From Flavobacteriales bacterium (GTDB taxonomy: Bacteria; Bacteroidota; Bacteroidia; Flavobacteriales_D; Parvicellaceae), in NCBI GenBank assembly GCA_025210295.1, contig JAOASC010000021.1, positions 1-33,004 of the forward strand: a DNA stretch of 33,004 nt, given 5' to 3'. Shown in pieces: positions 1 through 6,332 of this stretch; the stretch's first letter is position 1, and each line of letters begins with the position of its first letter. Under the pieces are notes generated by a model. The model was not told where the DNA came from. It did not search any database and was given only the letters and a program-made list of their open reading frames with translations. A program made the position numbers and the translations under genes.

Positions 1-49
1 TGAGGCGGACGTGGTTCGAGTCCAGCTCCCGCTACTAAAAAGAAGAAAA

Positions 50-76
50 GACAATCAGAAATGGTTGTCTTTTTTT
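50..76 (+). terminator. Rho-independent terminator, repeat copy 1
   Basis: GACAATC (50-56) pairs with GGTTGTC (63-69) around the loop AGAAAT, with one G-T pair, and is followed by seven T. It sits 16 bp after the tRNA-like tail, as expected for the terminator of a tRNA transcript. It probably moved with the tail when the unit was duplicated. Confidence 0.8.
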
Positions 77-150
77 GTTACTCCCCTATTCTATTTTGAT
101 CCGCAACTATCTTTTGCCCTAAACGGATTATGAAATAATTAGAATACTAG

Positions 151-205
151 CTTGTTGGGCTCTTATCCGCCTGAGGCGGACGTGGTTCGAGTCCAGCTCC
201 CGCTA
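151..205 (+). pseudogene. tRNA-like 3' half (remnant), full copy
   Basis: GGTTCGAGTCC (184-194) looks like a T-loop with its 3' stem, followed by AGCTCCCGCT and a discriminator-like A at 205, the form of an acceptor 3' strand. Upstream, GGGCTCTTATCC resembles an anticodon arm with CTT in the anticodon position. The structure is broken. The T-stem 5' side CGTGG pairs with CCAGC at only three positions. The anticodon stem does not close because CCGCCTGAGGCGG occupies its 3' side. No matching 5' acceptor strand or D-arm lies upstream. The same tail is at 10-34, and a third partial copy (anticodon-like part only) is at 321-346. I regard these as tRNA-derived remnants, not working tRNAs. Confidence 0.55.
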
Positions 206-220
206 CTAAAAAGAAGAAAA

Positions 221-247
221 GACAATCAGAAATGGTTGTCTTTTTTT
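221..247 (+). terminator. Rho-independent terminator, repeat copy 2
   Basis: Exact second copy of the hairpin GACAATC/GGTTGTC (221-227 with 234-240), followed by seven T (241-247). It has the same distance from the tRNA-like tail as in the first copy. Confidence 0.8.
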
Positions 248-352
248 GTTGCTCCCCTATTCTATTTTGATCCGCAACTATCTTTTTGCTTAAACAAATT
301 CTAAAATATTAGAATACTAACTCGTCGGGCTCTTATCCGCCTGAGGGGATTA

Positions 353-1279
353 TCAATTCATTGAATGGTTTTCAATGAATTGTTTGGGGGACACTCCTAC
401 TTTTTTCTTAAATAACCTTGAGAAGTATTGTGGGTATTCAAATCCCAATTGATAAGCTGTTTCTGAGATTGAAGTATTAGGACTAAGCAACATATTTTTG
501 GCCTCATTAATTAAATAAAGGTTTATCTGATCTATAGCCGTTTTTCCTGTTTCTGCTTTAATTGTATCACTCATATATCTGTGACTGACGCCTAATTGTT
601 CCGCCAACCAATCAACCGTAGGAATTCCCTTTTCTTGTAGTTGCCCTGCTTCAAAATAACTATCTAGGATGTTGGTGAAACGAGCAAATAACTCCTGATT
701 CATTTCTTGCCTATTTAAGAACTGCCGTTTATAAAACCTGTCGGCATACTTTAAAAATGCTTCTAAGTGAGCGATAATAATTTCTTTACTAAATTCATCT
801 TGGTTGTTGCTATATTCTGCCTCAATACTTTTAAACAGTGTCTTTAAAAGCTCTTCTTCTTTTGGTGATAAATGAAGTGCTTCATTGACATTATAATTGA
901 AGAAATGATACTTTTTTATTTTATCATGAAGAGAAGTCCCGTTCAAGTAATCTTTATGAAAAGCAATATGGTATGCTTCTGAACTAAAGGCTACACCATC
1001 AAAGACAAGGGTTTGTTGTGGAGCAGTAAATAATAGAGTACCATGAGAACAATCGTATTTGGTTCTCCCATAGATAATTTCTCCGGAAATAATGTTTTTA
1101 AGTGAAATTGAATAAAACCCACTTGTTACACTTACTTTTTGACCAACTGTATCTTCACAACTTAATAACTCATCCTTTGCATACTCATTATGCATTACAC
1201 TAAATAATGGATTTTCTGGAGGAGGAAAATTGTTTAGTTCATGAAATTCTGAGATCGAATAAAAATTTAAAGTTTTCAT
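353..1279 (-). CDS. AraC-family transcriptional regulator
   Basis: Predicted DNA-binding regulator of about 308 residues. The last ~100 residues hold two helix-turn-helix units of the AraC/XylS type: the first contains LAEQLGVSHRYMSDTIK, the second ISETAYQLGFEYPQYFSRLFKKKVG, ending in the usual GVSPKQF. The N-terminal ~200 residues would be the ligand-sensing domain and show no diagnostic motif to me. The frame can be extended to a TTG at 1312, but the ATG at 1279 (MKTLNFYSIS) is the better start and suits the family. The gene lies 47 bp downstream of the SDR stop on the same strand with no promoter box seen between, so it is likely the last gene of a four-gene unit and may control the shared promoter motifs near 3.4 and 3.85 kb (inference). 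Confidence 0.9.
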   Translation of the reverse strand: MKTLNFYSISEFHELNNFPPPENPLFSVMHNEYAKDELLSCEDTVGQKVSVTSGFYSISLKNIISGEIIYGRTKYDCSHGTLLFTAPQQTLVFDGVAFSSEAYHIAFHKDYLNGTSLHDKIKKYHFFNYNVNEALHLSPKEEELLKTLFKSIEAEYSNNQDEFSKEIIIAHLEAFLKYADRFYKRQFLNRQEMNQELFARFTNILDSYFEAGQLQEKGIPTVDWLAEQLGVSHRYMSDTIKAETGKTAIDQINLYLINEAKNMLLSPNTSISETAYQLGFEYPQYFSRLFKKKVGVSPKQFIENHSMN

Positions 1280-1326
1280 AATACTTTTTAAAGTTAATGA
1301 AATGATGAACAACCACCTATAGCTTT

Positions 1327-2271
1327 CTATAAGTAATTTTCAACCTTAATACCTATCAATTCTTGTGTTTTTATCCAGAGTTGATCTATATCCTCATCTT
1401 TATAATGGGTATGGTCAATCTCAATTGGAATTGGAACACCTGTTGATTCCCTGTTTTTAGGAGAATATACCACATTTGGTTGCGCTTTATCTGCAATGAG
1501 TGCCTCAATGGCAGGTAAAGCTCCATCATATAAGCTCTGACTCAAACCAAACAATCCTGATACAGCATTCATTACCGTTCCCAAAATACGGATCCCAACA
1601 GGGTTGCTGGACTTCGTTAATAAGTTTGTTCTTGCGTAACCTGGATGGCATGATAGCGCCATGGATTTCGAGCCAATTTTTTCGAACTCTTGCTGAAGTT
1701 TTATTGAAAACAAAATAGTACATAACTTAGCCTTACAATATTCTTTCATTTGATTATAGTCAGCTTCATTTCCGCACATTAAATGCTCTACATCAAGATC
1801 GTTTTTTAGGAAACGTTTATAGCCTATACTTGAAAATGTAACGATTCTACTCTCCTCTTTTAATATCGGAAGAAGTTGGGTAGTAAGTGCAAAGTGGCCA
1901 AGATAATTAATCATGAGGTTTTCCTCAAGACCATCAACAGTTGTTGTGTATTTCCCTCCTCCTCCAGCATTGTTTGCTAAAAAATCAATTTTTTTGTACT
2001 TCTTTTTTATTCTTTCTGCGAAAGTTTCGATACTAGCTAAACTTGTCAATTCTAAAACTTCTATTTCTAATTTTGCATGAGGAACTTCTATTTTGAGTTT
2101 ATTTCTTGCATCCTCCAGTTTCCTCTTGTTTCTTGAAGCCATTATCACTTTGCAATTATGTTTAGCCAAATGATAAGTAATACCATAACCTGTTCCACTA
2201 TTTGCTCCTGTTACAATGGCTACCTTTCCATTCAAGTTGGGAATATTTTTGTAATTGTTCATGGTCGTCAT
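1327..2271 (-). CDS. Short-chain dehydrogenase/reductase (SDR), retinol-dehydrogenase-like
   Basis: NAD(P)-dependent oxidoreductase of the classical SDR fold, 314 residues. Visible motifs are the cofactor loop TGANSGTGYG (21-30), NNAG (100-103), the structural Asn in NYLGHF (122), a Ser pair at 147-148 and the catalytic Tyr178-xxx-Lys182 in YCKAKL. The basic ASRN stretch after strand 2 (45-48) suggests NADPH preference. The overall layout with a long C-terminal extension resembles the retinol dehydrogenase/WW-oxidoreductase-like branch, but the substrate cannot be told. It lies between a secreted hydrolase gene (51-bp gap containing a strong hairpin) and the AraC regulator gene, all on one strand. 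Start is ATG at 2271; the ATG at codon 4 is an equally possible start. Confidence 0.9.
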   Translation of the reverse strand: MTTMNNYKNIPNLNGKVAIVTGANSGTGYGITYHLAKHNCKVIMASRNKRKLEDARNKLKIEVPHAKLEIEVLELTSLASIETFAERIKKKYKKIDFLANNAGGGGKYTTTVDGLEENLMINYLGHFALTTQLLPILKEESRIVTFSSIGYKRFLKNDLDVEHLMCGNEADYNQMKEYCKAKLCTILFSIKLQQEFEKIGSKSMALSCHPGYARTNLLTKSSNPVGIRILGTVMNAVSGLFGLSQSLYDGALPAIEALIADKAQPNVVYSPKNRESTGVPIPIEIDHTHYKDEDIDQLWIKTQELIGIKVENYL

Positions 2272-2287
2272 TTTTGTTTATTTTAAA

Positions 2288-2317
2288 TGGGCAGAGCTTA
2301 TTGATAAGCTCTGCCCA
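2288..2317 (-). terminator. Intercistronic hairpin between hydrolase and SDR genes
   Basis: TGGGCAGAGCTTAT and its exact reverse complement are separated by 2 nt (14-bp perfect stem). On the minus strand it follows the hydrolase stop and is followed by ATTTAAAAT, a weak U-rich tail. It could be a partial terminator that lowers SDR/AraC transcription or an mRNA-stabilising 3' structure. The structure is certain; the role is inferred. Confidence 0.55.
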
Positions 2318-2322
2318 AACAT

Positions 2323-3360
2323 CTATTTATTAAAGAATTCTGCGACAGCATCAGTAGAAACTTTTACAGCTTCTGGCTTGTAATAAAAATCAACATGACT
2401 GAATTTATCTAGAGCCATAACTTCTGGGTTATTAGTAAGTTTATCAATAAACATAGTTGAACACGGTGCAGTAGATGCTGATGTACCATAAATAACCAAT
2501 GTAGGCTGCACAATTTTATCTGCATACGCCTCGCCTATAGAGATAAGAGATTGCATCGCTTGATCACCAATGTGCATATTTGTAAAGTTCTCAATAGCTT
2601 TAGGACCTTTAACCCCATCTCTACCATAATAGTCGTAAGTTTCTCCTGCCATTTCAGGATAAGCTGCTGCTTCAACAAACTCTTCTCTTGTTTGCTCATC
2701 GTTAAGTCCAAATGGGGCTACATAATCTGGTTTCCCAGTTTCATACTGCTTTTGCATGGATGCATTAGCAGCTGCAATTTGTACATCTGTTATTTCTCTA
2801 CCTAGCCACTGAAACGCATCTGCTGCCATCATTCCCGAAACAGTAGCAATTTTCTTAATACGATGGTCTGTAACTGCTGCCGAAGAAATAATAGAACCTC
2901 CTTGACAAACTCCAAGTCCGTATACCTCTTCTACAAATGGTAATGTTCCAAGATAAGAAACAGCATCCCACGTATTTTCTATTAGCCTAAACATATATCT
3001 GGATTTCATGTGCTCCCCTGGTAATGCCGGCGAATCTCCCATTCCCATATAATCAAACCCCAAAAAGACAAATCCTCTTTTAGCCATTTCAGGACCATAC
3101 GTTCCTAGTACCTGTTCTTTAACTTGCGGGAATGGACTTGCTCCAACGATTGCTTTGTATTTTTTATTGGCATCAAAACCCTCTGGAAGGTATAAGTTTC
3201 CTACTAAATCTAATCCGAATGATTTGAAAGTTATTGTATTAACTCCTGCTTTTAAATTTTCCATTTTTATATTTTTTAAATGATTATTTTGTGCTGATAG
3301 ACTTGTTGTAAAGCCTGCTATCAGTATCAGGCTCATAAATGTTTTAATTACTGCTTTCAT
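2323..3360 (-). CDS. Secreted alpha/beta hydrolase with Cys nucleophile (dienelactone-hydrolase-like)
   Basis: A 345-residue alpha/beta hydrolase with an N-terminal signal peptide (hydrophobic 9-19, probable cleavage SLSA-Q24), so exported. The nucleophile elbow is G-V-C152-Q-G-G: cysteine where most family members have serine, as in dienelactone hydrolases (GxCxGG). His322 in KFSHVDFY is the likely catalytic base. The GFDYMGMGDSP segment (101-111) is a typical loop before the elbow. Related YcjY/DLH-type proteins hydrolyse esters or lactones; the actual substrate is unknown. First of the two genes carrying the shared promoter motif, followed by the hairpin and the SDR gene. An internal ATG at codon 33 would give a cytoplasmic form, but the signal peptide favours the listed start. 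Confidence 0.85.
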   Translation of the reverse strand: MKAVIKTFMSLILIAGFTTSLSAQNNHLKNIKMENLKAGVNTITFKSFGLDLVGNLYLPEGFDANKKYKAIVGASPFPQVKEQVLGTYGPEMAKRGFVFLGFDYMGMGDSPALPGEHMKSRYMFRLIENTWDAVSYLGTLPFVEEVYGLGVCQGGSIISSAAVTDHRIKKIATVSGMMAADAFQWLGREITDVQIAAANASMQKQYETGKPDYVAPFGLNDEQTREEFVEAAAYPEMAGETYDYYGRDGVKGPKAIENFTNMHIGDQAMQSLISIGEAYADKIVQPTLVIYGTSASTAPCSTMFIDKLTNNPEVMALDKFSHVDFYYKPEAVKVSTDAVAEFFNK

Positions 3361-3381
3361 TGTTTGTTTTTTTAATTATGG

Positions 3382-3437
3382 TACAAAGATCTATACAGTT
3401 AGTGCTTTCTGACTTAAACATTTCTGTATAAGGCTTA
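3382..3437 (-). promoter_or_regulatory. Probable promoter/operator of hydrolase gene (motif copy A)
   Basis: Reading the minus strand, a GATCTTTGTA box (one mismatch to the Bacteroidota -7 consensus TAnnTTTG) lies 22 bp before the hydrolase start. On the plus strand, TACAAAG at 3382 and TTAAACATTT at 3414 are 32 bp apart, followed by a GTATAAGGCTT block. The same two blocks with the same spacing lie before the DUF2255-like gene. A weak -7 box plus a conserved upstream block suits an activator-dependent promoter. Confidence 0.55.
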
Positions 3438-3821
3438 TAGATTTTCGTTATTAATGATTGGAATAAGTTCTAGTGTTGAAGCTTCGTGTCGCTTTTTGTT
3501 GTAAGTTAACCCCATCAACCAATAGATTATGCTCATCTTTTTAAAGAATGCTTTGTTGACTTTTGGATTGATGCTTTCCAGATCTTTTGGGACTACACCG
3601 AGAATAGGTACTACTAAATCACCTAATTTCATTTCACCCTCTGGATGCTCTATAAAAGCATGATACCAGCTCCTTTTTCCAAATCTATATTGACGAACAA
3701 AAAATCTGTTTTCAACCTCTACAATTGAGATATCAATGAAGCTGTGCTTGTATCCTGCTCTTATTTGATGCACCCATTTAGTATTGACTCGTTTTATGAT
3801 CTCTTTTAACTTTAACGTCAT
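3435..3821 (-). CDS. DUF2255-like conserved protein
   Basis: Small protein of 128 residues with no signal peptide or membrane segment. The pattern IRAGYKHSFIDISIVEVENR, then FVRQYRFGKRSWYHAF, then a GEMKLGD block and a PKVNKAFFKK helix resembles my recollection of the DUF2255 family, whose biochemical role is unknown. It is the first gene of the minus-strand group leading to the hydrolase, SDR and AraC genes; the 74-bp gap to the hydrolase gene holds that gene's own promoter motif. Family assignment rests on motif memory only. The reading frame and start (ATG, with motif copy B upstream) look secure. Confidence 0.75.
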   Translation of the reverse strand: MTLKLKEIIKRVNTKWVHQIRAGYKHSFIDISIVEVENRFFVRQYRFGKRSWYHAFIEHPEGEMKLGDLVVPILGVVPKDLESINPKVNKAFFKKMSIIYWLMGLTYNKKRHEASTLELIPIINNENL

Positions 3822-3846
3822 CGTTTCTTATTTTAATTCTTATTGA

Positions 3847-3902
3847 TACAAAGGTCAGCAGAATAAAATGCTTTTGTGTTAAACATTTTCGTTTAAGACT
3901 TG
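3847..3902 (-). promoter_or_regulatory. Probable promoter/operator of DUF2255-like gene (motif copy B)
   Basis: On the plus strand, TACAAAG (3847) and TTAAACATTT (3879) are spaced 32 bp apart exactly as in copy A, with the same trailing GTTTAAGACTT block. On the minus strand this gives a GACCTTTGTA box 26 bp before the start codon. The two sites share the same departure from TAnnTTTG (GAYCTTTG), which supports common regulation. Confidence 0.55.
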
Positions 3903-4244
3903 CACATTTCCGTTACAATTAGTTCTTATAATTGGTTAATAAAATCATATTCATCTATTACAGTTTTTAAAGCAAAAAGCCAACGAAAGGGAAAAGAATT
4001 AGTACGGTTGATGTTTATTCTGCTCCCCTTTAACTAAGGCTTACAAGTAACAACCAACCAACGATTCTACTCATTTACCCTTTATAGATAGTAGGTGTAT
4101 TTTAATTGTTAATCAGACAAATACTACTGTTTATTGTGTTTTTATATAAAAAACACTATTTTCGTTACATCAGCTTATAGCAAATGTAAAACTGGTGTGT
4201 TTTTAACTGTTTAGCCAGACAAACTTCATATTAGAATAATAATC
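3903..4244. other. Gene-free stretch before the lipase gene
   Basis: About 340 bp without a plausible gene. It holds two ~31-bp imperfect direct repeats 100 bp apart (4095-4125 and 4195-4225) and, between them, an AT-rich hairpin GTGTTTTT/AAAAACAC (4136-4156). Nothing recognisable was seen in 3903-4094. No good TAnnTTTG box precedes the lipase start. Confidence 0.6.
4095..4225 (+). repeat. Pair of imperfect direct repeats upstream of lipase
   Basis: GTGTATTTTAATTGTTAATC + AGACAAA at 4095 matches GTGTGTTTTTAACTGTTTAG + CCAGACAAA at 4195 with one extra base and a few substitutions. The second copy ends about 20 bp before the lipase ATG. This could be a duplicated regulator-binding or promoter segment. 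Confidence 0.6.
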
Positions 4245-5243
4245 ATGAGAATAATATTAGTATTCCTAAGTACTGTTTTTATCCTTGCATTTGATCATGA
4301 ATCATTGGGGCAAAAAAAAGAAATCATAGAAGATTTAAACTTAGAAAATTTTAATTCTGATTTTAGTAACTATCATCAATTAACGGCTACTTATTTAGCT
4401 CAAGTTTCTGAAGTTGTATATTGGAAAAAAACTAAAATAGACCAATTTTGTTCTGAATTAAATAAATGCTATCCCAATGCTCATTATCAATATGATTTTT
4501 TAGAGGATAAAAACAACCACTCGCAAGCGCTTTTATTGGGAACAGACCATTTTTTAATCATAGCTTTTAGAGGCACTGAACCATCTAAAATCAAAGATTG
4601 GATTACAGATGTAAAATTTTGGAATTATGAAAACACTGATGATTCTAATGAAGCATTGGGAAATATGCCTGCAGGTCATGGTGGTTTCCGAAAATCATTA
4701 ATAGGTTTAATAACTAAAGAGGACTTATTTAACAAAATAGACCAACTGATCAATAAATGTTCAAACGCTTCAAATAAAACTAATTTTCCTATTTATTTAA
4801 CAGGGCATTCTCTAGGAGCTGCAATGTCTCAATTGTTTATCGAACCACTTGATTACAAAGGCTATAACTTTCAAGGTGCCTATCACTTTGCGCCTCCATT
4901 AGCTGTGACCTGTAGTTTAAATGCTATTATGAAAGAAAAATTTGGGGCTAAAGTTTATGATATTGTAAACTATAAAGACTATGTTCCTAGAGCAGGTAGA
5001 AATGGTGTTGCCCATTTTGGAAAATTCTACCGAATATGTAAAGACGGTCTGATCTATTCAGAAGTTGAATCTTACACTAAATTTAGACGTTTAGAAAGTT
5101 TACAAGCTCTTAAATACCATAAGCTAGGAAATCATTTAAAAGCGATAAAAAACCAAATAAATACAGCTAAAAGTATAAAAGAGCGAAGTGATGAGGAATA
5201 TCCATGTGTCAAACCTAAAAATGAAGTATTACCTTGTAAATAA
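4245..5243 (+). CDS. Secreted class 3 lipase (fungal-lipase-like)
   Basis: Predicted triacylglycerol or other ester hydrolase of the class 3 alpha/beta-hydrolase family, 332 residues. A hydrophobic N-terminus (3-16) followed by SLG-Q23 looks like a signal peptide, so the enzyme is exported. Motifs: IIAFRGTE (105-112, oxyanion region), nucleophile elbow GHS189LGAA, Asp245 in NYKDYVPR, and a C-terminal His (292 or 297 in KYHKLGNHL). This order matches the lipase_3 Ser-Asp-His triad. The stop is 8 bp before the ChbG-type deacetylase gene, so the two form an operon ended by the hairpin at 6263-6295. The substrate cannot be judged. The start ATG lacks a clear Shine-Dalgarno sequence. Confidence 0.88.
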   Translation: MRIILVFLSTVFILAFDHESLGQKKEIIEDLNLENFNSDFSNYHQLTATYLAQVSEVVYWKKTKIDQFCSELNKCYPNAHYQYDFLEDKNNHSQALLLGTDHFLIIAFRGTEPSKIKDWITDVKFWNYENTDDSNEALGNMPAGHGGFRKSLIGLITKEDLFNKIDQLINKCSNASNKTNFPIYLTGHSLGAAMSQLFIEPLDYKGYNFQGAYHFAPPLAVTCSLNAIMKEKFGAKVYDIVNYKDYVPRAGRNGVAHFGKFYRICKDGLIYSEVESYTKFRRLESLQALKYHKLGNHLKAIKNQINTAKSIKERSDEEYPCVKPKNEVLPCK

Positions 5244-5251
5244 TATATAAT

Positions 5252-6217
5252 ATGAAAAAGATAATTTTAAATGCTGATGATTATGGTGCAATGTCTTTTA
5301 TTGATGACGCAATAGAAGAAGCAATTGAACTTGGAATTGTTACCGCTGTTTCTGTTTTTGTGACTTTTGGTTCAAAAAACATAAAAAAAATAGAAAACTT
5401 AGCAGCAAAATATGGTGATAGAATTGGAATAGGACTACACTTTACTCTTACTTCAGGAAAACCCATAGGAACATTTCACGAAGTAAGAAGTTTATACGGA
5501 GCAAAGGGTAAAAACAGCAATAAGTTTACAACTCTATCGAAGTTTGACTTGTCTAGAATTAATAGAGAACATGTTAAACTTGAACTCGACAATCAACTTA
5601 ATTTGTTAGCTCGTATTCTAGGTGGTTTTGAACATATCGATCACATAAATAGTCACCAAGGGCTGATGCATTTTATACCTTCTTTTTGGAATATTCTTTT
5701 AGAAACCTGTAAAGAACCAAAGTTTAATAATCTTCCGATGAGAAGCCCTGCAACTTATGAGATGGTCCGCGGCTACTATACAGATAAAATACCTTTTTTA
5801 CCTATAACGAGATTAGGAGCTTCAAATGTTGGATTAATTCGTTTTCCTGGAACTTTAAAAACAATAAATGAAGGCAGAAAAGTGCATTGGCTAAGACAAA
5901 AGCAAGAAGAAGCTGAGGAAAATAGTTATATTTTACCGAACTTTTACCTTCAATCTTATTTTGGTCAACCCTCAGAAAATATTATAAAAAAATTCGTTAA
6001 TGATGTAGAAAATAATCAAGTGGGAGAATTTATGCTACATATAGGAAAAGGTAATTACAAGAGTGAATATAATAGAAAAAAACATTGGGGAATTAGAAAA
6101 AAGTCATTAAAGGATAGAAATTTAGAATTCCAAGTTTTAAAAGAATCGAAAACGATACAAGATATCCTAAATGGAACTATAAATGATTTAGCACTAATTA
6201 AGTATAGAGAGATTTAA
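5252..6217 (+). CDS. ChbG/HpnK (YdjC)-family carbohydrate deacetylase
   Basis: A 321-residue member of the YdjC fold, metal-dependent enzymes that remove N-acetyl groups from chito-oligosaccharides or related glycans. Visible hallmarks are NADDYG (7-12, catalytic and metal Asp), GLHFTLTSG with His63, and D130-H131 through H135 in HIDHINSHQG. Toward the C-terminus the usual HPG motif is changed to HIG (FMLHIGKG). At 321 residues it is somewhat longer than I recall for the family. No signal peptide, so cytoplasmic, unlike the secreted lipase encoded 8 bp upstream. Substrate not determined; the deviation at HPG suggests a divergent subgroup. Confidence 0.87.
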   Translation: MKKIILNADDYGAMSFIDDAIEEAIELGIVTAVSVFVTFGSKNIKKIENLAAKYGDRIGIGLHFTLTSGKPIGTFHEVRSLYGAKGKNSNKFTTLSKFDLSRINREHVKLELDNQLNLLARILGGFEHIDHINSHQGLMHFIPSFWNILLETCKEPKFNNLPMRSPATYEMVRGYYTDKIPFLPITRLGASNVGLIRFPGTLKTINEGRKVHWLRQKQEEAEENSYILPNFYLQSYFGQPSENIIKKFVNDVENNQVGEFMLHIGKGNYKSEYNRKKHWGIRKKSLKDRNLEFQVLKESKTIQDILNGTINDLALIKYREI

Positions 6218-6262
6218 ACGCTACTATTTAATTTAAATCAATGATGTAGCACTCACCAATTG

Positions 6263-6295
6263 AAAAACAGACAGCCCATACAGTTGTCTGTTTTT
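6263..6295. terminator. Bidirectional terminator between deacetylase and S41 peptidase genes
   Basis: AAAAACAGACA (6263-6273) pairs perfectly with TGTCTGTTTTT (6285-6295) around an 11-nt loop. The A/T runs give a U-tail on both strands, so it can serve both convergent genes. Confidence 0.85.
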
Positions 6296-6332
6296 ATAAG
6301 AAACCTAGAAATGTGACTAACGATTTTTAGTT

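Larger units (their letters stand above)
1..347. repeat. Tandem ~171-bp repeat with tRNA-like 3' half and terminator
   Basis: The segment beginning TGAGGCGGACGTGGTTCGAG at 1 recurs at 172, and a truncated third start is at 342 (TGAGG, then divergence), giving a period of 170-171 bp. Copies are nearly identical through the tRNA-like tail, the terminator and the following CTCCCCTATTCTATTTTGAT stretch, and differ by scattered substitutions in the last ~60 bp of the unit. Each full unit holds a perfect hairpin TCCGCC-TGA-GGCGGA (166-180 in the second copy), a T-arm/acceptor-like tail and a terminator. The array stops 6 bp before the stop codon of the AraC gene. The left end of the array lies outside the window. 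No coding capacity was seen. Confidence 0.9.

Noticed and set aside
151..205. A functional tRNA gene with CTT anticodon
   Set aside because: No 5' acceptor strand or D-arm, only 3 of 5 T-stem pairs, and an unclosed anticodon stem.
1..347. CRISPR array
   Set aside because: Only about two full copies, a unit of ~171 bp and no short repeat-spacer alternation; no cas genes in the window.
1280..1312. TTG-initiated extension of the AraC gene
   Set aside because: The extra 11 codons start at TTG with no ribosome site; the ATG at 1279 begins a family-like N-terminus.
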